A DNA stretch of 64,000 nucleotides, from assembly GCA_029245865.1 (NCBI GenBank), contig JAQWOM010000009.1, forward strand, positions 274,398-338,397. Direction: 5' to 3'. The notes under the pieces were generated by a model. The model had not been told where the DNA came from. It saw only the letters and a list, made by a program, of their open reading frames with translations, and made no database searches. The DNA is from Planctomycetota bacterium (GTDB lineage Bacteria > Planctomycetota > B15-G4). Positions 8,605 to 17,332 of this stretch are shown here, piece after piece. The position numbers were made by a program, and so were the translations under genes. The number at the start of each line of letters is the position of its first letter. Position 1 is the stretch's first letter.

Positions 8605-9236
8605 AGGCTCATCTCCTGGCCCTCGCCGGGCATCGGCATTCTCGATCTTCGGAAAAAAGGGGGAGGCAGAGACTCGACTTGGATCAAGTCAAACCCGGCA
8701 TCACCGGTCGAACCGCCAAGTTCGAACGATCAAATGCTTGGCACTAGCGTAGGTCGTCCTACGCAGCGGGCTGGAATGAAAAGTCAAAAGTCTCGTGCGC
8801 GGCCAGCATGCGCACCGCAGACCACAGCCCGATTTTCAACGGCATCGTAGAATTCTGCGCACTGGCGACTGATTGAGGGCGAGACAAACCAACCCTTCAC
8901 GAGTCATGGAGAACGGCAAACCGTTCCGAGGCGAGGGCTGCCGCCCGAAAAGCATTGGGGGCACTCTCAAAGACTCCCACAAGAGTCCAGTCCTCAACCC
9001 AACGCACGCTCACGATCCAGCGCTCAGATGCCACAGACCATTCCGTCACCGCCAGAGGCGCGCATCGGAATGAAGAGCCGGGTTCAGGAATGTGCATCGC
9101 GGCGGTGTCTCTGCAGATTAGAAAAGTTTCGGGTCACAACAAGCCCCTCATCGTGCCCCCCAGCAGCAAAAAAATCCACACAACGTAAGAAGACTTCTCG
9201 GCACTGACTCTCGAAACGGAACCGATCAAGCGAGGC
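8605..9236. other. 632 bp interval without a confident gene
   Basis: The interval lies between the start of the TMTC-like gene and the stop of the alpha/beta hydrolase gene. The only coding candidate is a 66-codon minus-strand frame (8897-9097). It should hold the promoter of the minus-strand TMTC-like gene in its left part. I see no tRNA cloverleaf, clear terminator or repeat. Confidence 0.4.
8897..9097 (-). CDS. Possible small protein, 66 aa, unknown
   Basis: A minus-strand frame with plausible codon choice and a protein-like C-terminal half (WSVASERWIVSVRWVEDW, then APNAFRAAALASERFAVLHDS). It starts at ATG 9097 without a convincing ribosome-binding site. It has no signal peptide or recognisable motif. 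It sits alone in an otherwise gene-free interval, downstream of the hydrolase on the same strand. It could be a real small gene or chance. I do not recognise it. Confidence 0.3.
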   Translation of the reverse strand: MHIPEPGSSFRCAPLAVTEWSVASERWIVSVRWVEDWTLVGVFESAPNAFRAAALASERFAVLHDS

Positions 9237-10988
9237 TCAACGCATGGGCTGGGAATGGCCCGCGAGCCAGGCGGACAGTGTCGACAAAAACTCTTCGTCC
9301 ACAGCACGCTTGGTGTAGTAGTCCGGCAATCGCGAGACTTCACCCGCAACAGGTTTGAACAAGTGGTCGAGTTCCGGAAACACCACAACCTCAAATTCCG
9401 TTTGGCCCGATTCCTCCAAAGCCGCAACCAAGGCTTGTGCATCTCGATCCGCGGATACCTGAAAGTCCTTGGCGCCCTGCAAGATGAGTACGGGGCACCT
9501 CACTCTCTTGATGACTGCAAGAGGGTCTTGGCGAGCATGACTGGCCAACCAAGGGCGCATGCTCGATGAAAGATTCGCGATCAACCCTTCTGGCACGTCA
9601 GAGGGCGCCTCCACCTCATCACTCGCAGCCCACGCGAGAGCACGGCGAACCTGCTCTAACGTCACCTCCTGCTCTTCTGGTGAGACACCCTGGTCTTCGA
9701 GCACCGTGGCATTCTGCTCGAGCATGATCTCCAGCAGATTGCGCCCAGGAGCCGCCATCAGAACGATGCAGGCGACTTCCGGCTTCTCGACGGCAAGCAA
9801 CGGCACCGTCTGACCACCTTCGCTGTGGCCAATGAGAGCAACACGCGAGGGATCAACGTCTTCGCGTTCGAACAGATAGTTCATGCAAGCCCGCGCATCG
9901 GCCACGAGGTCATCAAACGTCATCCCATCCAGAGGCCCGGTGCTTGCTCCGGCGCCACGGTCATCGACTCTCAACACGAGAAAGCCGTCCGAGGTCAGGC
10001 GGTCGAGGATTTCGCGCGTGCCGACCTCGAGACCAGAAGAACGGCCGTCACGGTCTTGCATCCCACTGCCAGACACAAAGAAAACGGCTGGGAACGGCGG
10101 TTCACCCTGAAGCGGGCGTGTGATCGTCCCCGCAAGAGAGACCTCGCCGTGCTCGATCAGCACCTCTTCGGAATCGAACTCAGAGGTCTCTTCCACCACG
10201 CGAGGCTCATCGAATTCGAAATGCTCTAAAGGCTCATCCGTTCGTCGGATCACGATCCCCTGTGGCTTCACAAGGAGGCGTCGCAGCTTGCGACGTTCTT
10301 CATCCATCACGATGGTCTCACCGAGGGAATCCTCGATGACAAAACCGTGCTGTTCCGCGTCCGGGTCGTGATGAACTTCGTAAGGGAACGCGGTCAGCAC
10401 ATTGGTGGAAAAGAGTGTGTACGAATCGCTGCCCGAAGCAGACGGGGGGTGAAGCCCCAGCAGCAATTCGAAATAGCCGATGGCGTTATTTTGTTGGATG
10501 AAAATGTCCTCAGGCACGGTGACATCAAAGTCGCGCGGCACGCCGCCTTGCACCAGGTGTGCAACACATGTTGTGCCCGAGAAGCTCAGGTCGAGCACCG
10601 AGTCAACGTCACCCTGACGTGCATGAAGAAGGTGTCGAACCGGATGTCCCTTCTCATCGACCCAGAGATCCATCAGAAACCGGCTCTCTGGCATGAGGTT
10701 CTCCATGGCACTCAATCGAATGCCAGCCGTGAAATGATGCGCCTTCTGACCGCCCATCTCGGCAGCGCCCTCATACCGAAACCAATTCTCTCCGACCCAT
10801 TTTCCGTTCTGCTCGATGACCCAGCCGGCCTCTTCACCAACCTCATACAAATCAGCAGGGGTGAGATCGGCCGAAGGTTCTGCAGGCAGTTGGCCTTGCC
10901 CGGCCACCGCCACGGCCGCTCCGTCTTGAGCAGCGAGCGGAGGACACGGAACGAGCAGTAAGAAAAGGCCAAGATATCGAGAGAGCAT
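9237..10988 (-). CDS. Exported alpha/beta hydrolase (S9/dienelactone hydrolase-like)
   Basis: Starting at ATG 10988 (GGAG 7 bp upstream) gives 583 residues with a signal peptide (LSRYLGLFLLLVPCPPLAAQ). A beta-rich N-terminal region of about 290 residues precedes the hydrolase domain. That domain begins AGTITRPLQGEPPFPAVFFVSGSG, with the oxyanion region GSGMQDRDG, the nucleophile elbow GHSEGG (Ser near 389), an acid near GAKDFQVSADRD and the His in LDHLFKP near 541. The catalytic triad therefore looks intact. The architecture matches secreted esterase/peptidase-like hydrolases; the substrate is unknown. Translation from upstream codons to 11090 is possible, but it would bury the signal peptide. 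Confidence 0.82.
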   Translation of the reverse strand: MLSRYLGLFLLLVPCPPLAAQDGAAVAVAGQGQLPAEPSADLTPADLYEVGEEAGWVIEQNGKWVGENWFRYEGAAEMGGQKAHHFTAGIRLSAMENLMPESRFLMDLWVDEKGHPVRHLLHARQGDVDSVLDLSFSGTTCVAHLVQGGVPRDFDVTVPEDIFIQQNNAIGYFELLLGLHPPSASGSDSYTLFSTNVLTAFPYEVHHDPDAEQHGFVIEDSLGETIVMDEERRKLRRLLVKPQGIVIRRTDEPLEHFEFDEPRVVEETSEFDSEEVLIEHGEVSLAGTITRPLQGEPPFPAVFFVSGSGMQDRDGRSSGLEVGTREILDRLTSDGFLVLRVDDRGAGASTGPLDGMTFDDLVADARACMNYLFEREDVDPSRVALIGHSEGGQTVPLLAVEKPEVACIVLMAAPGRNLLEIMLEQNATVLEDQGVSPEEQEVTLEQVRRALAWAASDEVEAPSDVPEGLIANLSSSMRPWLASHARQDPLAVIKRVRCPVLILQGAKDFQVSADRDAQALVAALEESGQTEFEVVVFPELDHLFKPVAGEVSRLPDYYTKRAVDEEFLSTLSAWLAGHSQPMR

Positions 10989-11197
10989 GGGATCACTCCA
11001 ATGGATGAATCCTATGGATTGAATGACTGGGGAGAGCGCCGCCTCCTGATCATAGCTTGGAGGGCAGGCCAGCATGCACGCAAGCGGCATCCAACAGACA
11101 GGTCATGCCGCGTCAGCTTGTCCTTTATCATGCGGGCTCATGGATCTCTTGATCTCATTCACGCACGTCCCGCGTCACTGACCCGCCCGGCCACTCC

Positions 11198-12217
11198 ATG
11201 CATCCTCCCCCACTGTTGCTCTGCCTAGGCGCCCTGGCCGCCATCGCCTGCACAGGTGACAAGGACGCCACGCCGCCCAACATGGTGTCGATCCCAGCAG
11301 GCTCTTTCATGATGGGGTCCAATGATTCGGTCTGGTCACGCCCAGACGAAAGGCCGCCGCATCTCGTGCACGTCTCAAAATTTTTCATGGACCGCACCGA
11401 AGTCACCAATGCGCAGTTCCGAGTGTTTGTTGAAGCGACTGGCTACGTCACCACAGCCGAAATCCCACCAGACTGGGAAGAGTTAAAGAAGCAAGTTCCG
11501 CCGGACACGCCCAAGCCTGCGGACTCTGTGCTGGTGCCAGCCTCTCTTGTGTTCATGCCCCCGGCGAATCCAGTGCCCATGAATAATCCCGGGCAATGGT
11601 GGAGTTGGGTGCCTCAAGCCGACTGGAAACATCCCGAGGGCCCAGACAGTGACCTCGAGGGTCGAGAGAACCATCCGGTTGTGCATGTGTCCTGGGACGA
11701 TGCGACCGCCTACGCTGCATGGGCTGGTAAGCGCTTACCCACGGAAGCTGAGTGGGAGTGGGCAGCTCGTGGTGGCCGAGCGGACTCACTCTACCCGTGG
11801 GGAGACAGCCCCCTTGAGGAAGGTGAAAGCAAAGCCAACACCTTCGATGGCAGCTTTCCTGACAACAACACCATGACCGATGGCTTCAGCCGCACTGCCC
11901 CTGTCGGAAGCTTCCCGCCGAACCCTTATGGGCTCCTCGATATGGGCGGCAATGCCTGGGAATGGTGCTCAGATCGCTACAGACATGACACCTACACCCA
12001 GAACAACGACGTGCCGGGTGGAGTCAAAGATCCTCAAGGGCCTGCCGACAGCTTGGACCCCGCCGAGCCGCTGGTTCCGAAGCGTGTCCAGCGAGGCGGG
12101 TCTTACCTGTGCAACAACAGCTACTGCGCAGGCTTTCGGGTGACTGCACGCATGAAGTCGAGCCCCGACACAAGCCTCGGGCACACCGGCTTCCGGTGCG
12201 TTCGCAGTGCCGAGTGA
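11198..12217 (+). CDS. Lipoprotein formylglycine-generating enzyme (SUMF1/FGE family)
   Basis: A 339-residue FGE-sulfatase domain protein. The N-terminus is lipoprotein-like (LAAIAC, Cys near residue 18). The domain begins MVSIPAGSFMMGS and continues with DRTEVTNAQFRVFVEATGY, HPVVHVSWDDATAYAAWAGKRLPTE and GLLDMGGNAWEW. Near the C-terminus RGGSYLCNNSYC is followed by GFRC. The Cys305/Cys310 pair aligns with the copper-binding catalytic cysteines of human SUMF1 (SYMCHRSYC), which many FGE-like proteins lack. So this should be a true formylglycine generator, converting Cys to formylglycine in sulfatase CxPxR motifs. As a lipoprotein it would act outside the cytoplasm. No Cys-type sulfatase is encoded in the window. 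Confidence 0.87.
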   Translation: MHPPPLLLCLGALAAIACTGDKDATPPNMVSIPAGSFMMGSNDSVWSRPDERPPHLVHVSKFFMDRTEVTNAQFRVFVEATGYVTTAEIPPDWEELKKQVPPDTPKPADSVLVPASLVFMPPANPVPMNNPGQWWSWVPQADWKHPEGPDSDLEGRENHPVVHVSWDDATAYAAWAGKRLPTEAEWEWAARGGRADSLYPWGDSPLEEGESKANTFDGSFPDNNTMTDGFSRTAPVGSFPPNPYGLLDMGGNAWEWCSDRYRHDTYTQNNDVPGGVKDPQGPADSLDPAEPLVPKRVQRGGSYLCNNSYCAGFRVTARMKSSPDTSLGHTGFRCVRSAE

Positions 12218-12227
12218 CACAAGGTGA

Positions 12228-13007
12228 TTACTTCAGCGCGTCACGACGCGCTGTGAATGCTGCGGCCGCATCGGAGTCACCCAGTTCGACTGCCAAGGCG
12301 ACTGCAGCATCTGCGCAAGCAAGCGCTCGCTCTTGTCGACCCAGCTCTTCAAGAGCCGTCAGCATCGTTTGAATAGCATTCAATTCCGAAGCTGTGAGCC
12401 CGAGTTGCTGGTAGAGCAGGCGAGCGCGACTGGCGGGGGCAATCGCAGCCACCGCCTTCCCCTGGCCGAGAGAGGCGCGCGCTTCGGCAGACAAGCCCAT
12501 CGCGACGCCCCACCAATCGCCGAGTTGCAACGCGAGTTGTGTGCATTGCTGCCCGGCTTCCAGCGCCGCATCCCACTCACCGGCAGCCATGTCTTTGCGT
12601 GCCTGCGCAAAGAAAGCTTGGCCCGCACGGAAGGAGCGCTTCTCTTCATCAGACCAACCGACAAATGAACTCGTGTAGTCGATGAAAATCGCATCCCCCG
12701 TCACCTCGGATGCAATGGCGGCCCCCCACAGGGCGCGCTCCTGCTGCTCATGGATAACTGCCATATCAGAGACACTGAGTTCGCCCCCTTTGGCCGCCTC
12801 CCAGATGGCAAGACTCCCCTCGAGATCCTCGTCGATAGAGCCCAGCACCCGCCCAGGATAAGCCTCCCACAGCGCGCGCAGAGCTTCCGTACCTTCGGCT
12901 GCGTGAATCCGCACGAACTCCGCGCGCACGTCGACATCCTGTAGGAGAGGACTCGAGGGGGCATTCAAGGTGGTCAGGGCGAATGAAAGTAGCAACGGGG
13001 CAAGCAT
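12228..13007 (-). CDS. Exported alpha-helical repeat protein, unknown
   Basis: The start ATG 13007 has GAGG 8 bp upstream and gives 259 residues with a signal peptide (LAPLLLSFALTTLNAPSSPLLQ). The frame stays open to 13250, but that part looks non-coding. The mature protein is helical: an acidic region, then TPR-like pairs such as AGEWDAALEAGQQCTQLALQLGDWWGVAMGLSAEA and ELGRQERALACADAAVALAVELGDSDAA. It is probably a small TPR scaffold in the periplasm. It converges on the FGE gene with a 10 bp gap. No specific family is recognised. Confidence 0.7.
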   Translation of the reverse strand: MLAPLLLSFALTTLNAPSSPLLQDVDVRAEFVRIHAAEGTEALRALWEAYPGRVLGSIDEDLEGSLAIWEAAKGGELSVSDMAVIHEQQERALWGAAIASEVTGDAIFIDYTSSFVGWSDEEKRSFRAGQAFFAQARKDMAAGEWDAALEAGQQCTQLALQLGDWWGVAMGLSAEARASLGQGKAVAAIAPASRARLLYQQLGLTASELNAIQTMLTALEELGRQERALACADAAVALAVELGDSDAAAAFTARRDALK

Positions 13008-13183
13008 GCGAGGATCCTCAAGGCTAGGAGACAGGGCGCGCAGTCTATCTAGAGTCAGCGCCAGTGCGAGTTGTGGAAAGCAGCAGCGAAAAGGGCCTTC
13101 GCTCTTGAATACGACCCCCGCGACACGACACCTTGTCGTAAGCCGGGGAGAGGGCCCTCCTCTACGCCGGACAAGTACGGACA

Positions 13184-14920
13184 ATGGTGCAGAAGGCCTG
13201 TATCCTGCGTAATTCTCTTCCGGGACCTTTTTTGACCACTCACGCCCCATCTCAACTCGCTGTGCAGAAGCCCATAAGTCCTCCGCTCTGCTGGCGGCGC
13301 TTCCTTTTGGCGCTCGGCGCAGGCTGGGTCTTGCTGATGGGTACGTCTGGCTGCACGACGCCAGCAGAGGCCCGCGCCGAGGCAGATCAGCAGGTCTACG
13401 CGATCATCGAGAAACGCCGAGAGGAATTGTCCGAATTTGACCCGTTCACCATCGACCCCGCCACGGAAACACTTCGACAAGAACTCATCGACGGTGCGGA
13501 GTTGGAGCCAGTCGACCTGGAAGACCTGCTCGTCATCGCTGCCGAGAACAGCCGAGAATATCGAGACGAGCGAGAAGATCTTTTTCTCGTCGCCCTGACG
13601 CTCACTCTGCAGCAATGGAATTTTGGCGTCCAAGAAAGCGCGGGAGCGGATGCCTCCACCTCAGGGACTGACAACGAAACGGTTGATCAAGAAGCAGGAG
13701 CCATCTGGGGCTGGTCAAAAGTGTTCGGCTCGGGCCTTCAGGTCTTGGGGTCTCTCGCCCTGCGCACCGTCCGCCTGACCAGTTCCGCCAGCATGGATCG
13801 TTCATGGGACAGCTTCACGCGAGCGACGCTCTCCATCACACAGCCGCTGCTACGTGGATTCGGAGCCGAGATTGTTCTCGAGCCTCTCATCCAGGCCGAG
13901 CGCAACGTCCTTTATGCAGCACGCCAGTTTGAAAGGTTTCGCTCCACCTTTGCATTCACCGTGACCCAGCAGTACTTCGATGTTTTGAAGCAAGTGAACA
14001 AGGTGGAGAACGAGGAAGAAAACTACAGAGGTCTCCGGGCACTCCGCCTTCGCAATGAATCCTTTGCAGAAGCGGGCCGACTCGACCAGATCCAGGTCGG
14101 TGAAGCTCAGCAAGACGAGTTGCGTGCTCGCAACAGCCTGCTCGTTGAACGCGCGGCGCTTGCGACCGACTACGACGACTTTAAGTTCTTGCTAGGCCTC
14201 CCCATCACATCCAACCTTCCACTCGACCCCGCCAAATACCTCTCCATCAACACCTGGGAGTGGCTTGACCTCGATCCTCCAGAAGAATTCGTGATTCAGA
14301 CAGCCCTGAGTCGACGCTACGACTACATGACGGCGAAAGATCTGATTCAGGATGCAGAAAGAGATGTGCACGTTGCCGCTGACGCGCTGCGCAACGGACT
14401 CGGCCTCGAGGCAGGCGCAGTGCTGCAAACTCGGAACGACTCACCTACGACATTCGACAGTTCTGATGTCACTTGGGAGGCTGGACTGAACTTCGACCTG
14501 GCAATCGACAAGCTTCCGGAACGGAATGCTTACAGAGCAAGCCTGATAAACGAAGCTCGAGCAAAACGCGCAACGACCAAGCTTCATGATGAAATCGTTG
14601 CCGACCTCCGCCAAGAATTGCGAACCCTGATCTCGGCACGTGAATCCTATGAGATCCAGAAGAGCGCAGTTGCTCTAGCCGAAGAACGGGTCCAGAGCAC
14701 CCTGCTGAGTCTTGAGGCCGGGCGCACCGACACCCGAGAAGTGCTGCAATCCCAAGAAGCCCTTCTCACGTCAAGAAACGCACTCACGGCTGCATTCACG
14801 GCCTACATTCTCTCGGGCTTGGCGTTGTATCGCGACATGGAGTTGCTGCGAGTCACTCCCGAAGGCCTCCTCGTCGATACAGGGCCGATTATCGCTTACA
14901 TGGAAAGTCTCAAGTCATGA
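13184..14920 (+). CDS. TolC-like outer membrane efflux lipoprotein
   Basis: A 578-residue outer membrane efflux protein. A lipobox-like LLMGTSGC (about residues 50-57) follows a hydrophobic stretch, so it is probably a lipoprotein like NodT/OprM members. Two long heptad-rich halves typical of OEP domains are visible, including LSITQPLLRGFGAE and the ESYEIQKSAVALAEERVQSTLLSLEAGRTDTREVLQSQEALL region. The N-terminus is unusually long before the signal; TTG 13232 or GTG 13262 are alternative starts. It is first in an operon, and its stop overlaps the adaptor gene by 4 bp. It should form the outer membrane duct of the tripartite pump. Confidence 0.85.
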   Translation: MVQKACILRNSLPGPFLTTHAPSQLAVQKPISPPLCWRRFLLALGAGWVLLMGTSGCTTPAEARAEADQQVYAIIEKRREELSEFDPFTIDPATETLRQELIDGAELEPVDLEDLLVIAAENSREYRDEREDLFLVALTLTLQQWNFGVQESAGADASTSGTDNETVDQEAGAIWGWSKVFGSGLQVLGSLALRTVRLTSSASMDRSWDSFTRATLSITQPLLRGFGAEIVLEPLIQAERNVLYAARQFERFRSTFAFTVTQQYFDVLKQVNKVENEEENYRGLRALRLRNESFAEAGRLDQIQVGEAQQDELRARNSLLVERAALATDYDDFKFLLGLPITSNLPLDPAKYLSINTWEWLDLDPPEEFVIQTALSRRYDYMTAKDLIQDAERDVHVAADALRNGLGLEAGAVLQTRNDSPTTFDSSDVTWEAGLNFDLAIDKLPERNAYRASLINEARAKRATTKLHDEIVADLRQELRTLISARESYEIQKSAVALAEERVQSTLLSLEAGRTDTREVLQSQEALLTSRNALTAAFTAYILSGLALYRDMELLRVTPEGLLVDTGPIIAYMESLKS

Positions 14921-16620
14921 CCAAGACACGCCGTACCGGAGCTTTCACGATTGTCGCGGCGGCCCTCCTGGTTCTCGCTGCTGCATGGGGGCTGGGAGCG
15001 CTCTCCGGCGAAGAAGGGTCGGCCAGTGACGACTTTGGTGCTGCACCTGTCATGCGCGGTCCACTGCGGATCAATGTGGTAGAGCGAGGCAACCTCGAAG
15101 CGGCTGACAGCGTGACGCTCAAAAGCGAGATCGAGGGTCAAACCACGGTTCTGTGGCTGATCGAAGAAGGCACGCAGGTCCAGCCAGGAGAACTCCTGGC
15201 CGAACTGGACACGGCCAACCTGGTGGATCGCCGCGTTCAGCAAGAAATCCAGGTTCAGAATTCCGAAGCGAGCTTCATCAAGGCAGAGCAGAGTCACGCC
15301 ATTCAGTTGAGTCAGAATGAAAGCGACATCGCCAACTCAGTCCGTGAACTCGAATTTTCGCACATAGACTTGAAGAAGTATCTCGAAGGCGATCTCCCCC
15401 AAGACCTGCAAAAAACAGAGGAAGACATTCTGCTCGCCGATGAAGATCTCATCCTCGCCCAACAGAACTACAGTTGGTCAGAGAAGTTGCATGAGATGGG
15501 CTTTCTTGAACAAACCCAGCTCGATGCAGATCGCATTGCAGAAACGCGTGCAACCGTGAAACTCAGACAAGCTGAGCGCGCGAAAGCCCTCTTCGTTGAC
15601 TACGAGATCCCCCGGCGCACCAAAGAGCTGGAAGCGGGTGTCGAAGAAAAGGTGCGTGAGCTGGATCGTGTGAAGCTACAGGCCACGGCCCGTGTCGCGG
15701 ATTTCGAGGCCAATGTCCGCACGGCGCAGGCCAGGTTCGATCTTGAGAAAAATGAACTAGAAAAGATTATCTCGCAAATCGGCAAGGCGCGCATCTTCGC
15801 GCCTGTGGCAGGAATGGTGGTGTACGCCATCGATGATCGGAGTCGTTGGGGCGATGGAGAACCCATGCAAGAGGGTGCCGACGTCCGCGAGCGACAAGAC
15901 ATCATCACAATCCCTCGCTCTGATGGTTTTGTCGCGGAGGCAAGCCTGCATGAGTCTGTCCTTGAGAAAGTTAAGACTGGGATGCCATGCATCATTTCCA
16001 TCGATGCACTACGCGAAGAGACCTTCGCAGGGATTGTCACCTACAAGGCTCTGCTGCCTGATCAGCAATCGCGCTGGATGAATCCCGACCTGCGCGTTTA
16101 CCGCACCACGGTCCAGCTTTTGGAAGCAGACGCGCGCATGCGACCAGGAATGTCATGCAGTATCGAGATCCTTGTGAAAGAGCTCGAGGATGTCATCTAC
16201 GTCCCTGTTCAGGCCGTCTTCCTCAATGCCGGCGAAACCATTTGTTTGGTGGCAGAGAGACAAGGCAAATCGGAAAAACGCCAGGTGGCGATCGGGCAAA
16301 GTAATGGCAAGTGGGTAGAGATCCAATCGGGTGTGTCGGAAGGAGAAATGGTGTTGCTCGCCCTGCCGCCGGGAATGGAACTCGAGGCCGCTCCGGAAAA
16401 GTCAGGCTCGAAAACTCAGGGCCCACCTTCCCAAAGTCACCCCAAATCTGATTCAGGTCGCCACAGCCAAAGCTCTCTCAGCGCCTCACCAGCCAGCAGC
16501 GACGCGAGCAAGGTCATCGAGAAAGACGAGAAGGCTATGCACTCGCGACGTCCTGGAGATCATGCGGCCTCCGCGGACTCCAACGCGACGACTTCCTCGT
16601 CACCGAGTGGAAACGACTGA
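14917..16620 (+). CDS. MacA/HlyD-type periplasmic adaptor protein
   Basis: A 567-residue adaptor with an N-terminal membrane anchor (about residues 8-28). The barrel/lipoyl halves begin GPLRINVVERGNLEAAD and IEEGTQVQPGELLAELDT. A long coiled coil (about residues 95-285) separates them from the returning lipoyl segment ARIFAPVAGMVVYAIDD. A beta-barrel/membrane-proximal region runs to about residue 490. The last 70 residues are a Ser/Asp/His-rich low-complexity tail, not typical of MacA. ATG 14917 overlaps the TolC stop (ATGA). It links the outer duct to the MacB-like ABC transporter encoded next. Confidence 0.87.
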   Translation: MTKTRRTGAFTIVAAALLVLAAAWGLGALSGEEGSASDDFGAAPVMRGPLRINVVERGNLEAADSVTLKSEIEGQTTVLWLIEEGTQVQPGELLAELDTANLVDRRVQQEIQVQNSEASFIKAEQSHAIQLSQNESDIANSVRELEFSHIDLKKYLEGDLPQDLQKTEEDILLADEDLILAQQNYSWSEKLHEMGFLEQTQLDADRIAETRATVKLRQAERAKALFVDYEIPRRTKELEAGVEEKVRELDRVKLQATARVADFEANVRTAQARFDLEKNELEKIISQIGKARIFAPVAGMVVYAIDDRSRWGDGEPMQEGADVRERQDIITIPRSDGFVAEASLHESVLEKVKTGMPCIISIDALREETFAGIVTYKALLPDQQSRWMNPDLRVYRTTVQLLEADARMRPGMSCSIEILVKELEDVIYVPVQAVFLNAGETICLVAERQGKSEKRQVAIGQSNGKWVEIQSGVSEGEMVLLALPPGMELEAAPEKSGSKTQGPPSQSHPKSDSGRHSQSSLSASPASSDASKVIEKDEKAMHSRRPGDHAASADSNATTSSSPSGND

Positions 16621-16621
16621 C

Positions 16622-17332
16622 GTGACCTCGGAAGCCGTGGCCGAGTTCGACAAGGTCGAGCGTGTCTACCGCATGGGATCGCAACAGGTCTATGCACTGA
16701 ATGGTGTGACCTTTGACATAAAGCGCGGCCAGTACTGGTCCATCATGGGAGCCTCCGGCAGCGGGAAATCGACTCTGCTCAACCTTCTAGGCTGCCTCGA
16801 CCGCCCTACATCCGGCACCTACAAACTGGCCGGGCGCGACGTGAACACTCTGGACGACGACGAACTCAGTGCGACGCGTTCAAAAAAACTGGGATTCATC
16901 TTCCAGTCCTACAACCTCATCCCGCAGTTAAATGTGCTGGACAACATCATGGTCCCGCTCTTCTACCAGGACGACTGGGGCGATGCAGACCTTGCGCGCG
17001 CACACATGCTCGCAAGTCGGATGGGACTCAGTGACCGCATAGATCACCGACCAACCGAACTGTCCGGAGGACAGCAGCAACGCGTCGCAATCGCACGAGC
17101 GCTCGTCAACGACCCTGAGTTGATCCTCGCAGACGAAGCGACAGGAAACCTGGACAGCCAGACAGCAAAAGAGATCCTCGATCTCTTCGATGAGCTCTCC
17201 TCCGAGGGAAAAACCTTGGTCTTCGTCACCCATGAGGCTCATGTCGCAGAACGTGCCAGCCATGTCCTGCGAATGAAAGACGGCCGCATTGAGGACATGC
17301 GCCAACAAAGCCGAGTTGGAGAGAGGGCGTGA
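16622..17332 (+). CDS. MacB-type ABC transporter ATP-binding subunit
   Basis: An ABC ATPase of about 236 residues. Walker A is GASGSGKST, the Q-loop [18 protein letters not shown], the signature LSGGQQQR, Walker [13 protein letters not shown] and the H-loop VTHE. It falls in the LolD/MacB-type class. The frame is open far upstream to 16331, but this overlaps the adaptor gene and lacks protein character. GTG 16622 directly after the adaptor stop, or GTG 16607 with a short overlap, is the likely start. The permease gene overlaps its stop by 4 bp. ATP hydrolysis should drive the mechanotransmission cycle of the pump. Confidence 0.88.
   Translation: MTSEAVAEFDKVERVYRMGSQQVYALNGVTFDIKRGQYWSIMGASGSGKSTLLNLLGCLDRPTSGTYKLAGRDVNTLDDDELSATRSKKLGFIFQSYNLIPQLNVLDNIMVPLFYQDDWGDADLARAHMLASRMGLSDRIDHRPTELSGGQQQRVAIARALVNDPELILADEATGNLDSQTAKEILDLFDELSSEGKTLVFVTHEAHVAERASHVLRMKDGRIEDMRQQSRVGERA

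Noticed and set aside
16331-16621. Upstream extension of the ABC ATPase frame
   Set aside because: It overlaps the adaptor gene and reads as Arg-rich noise; the ABC domain starts soon after 16622.
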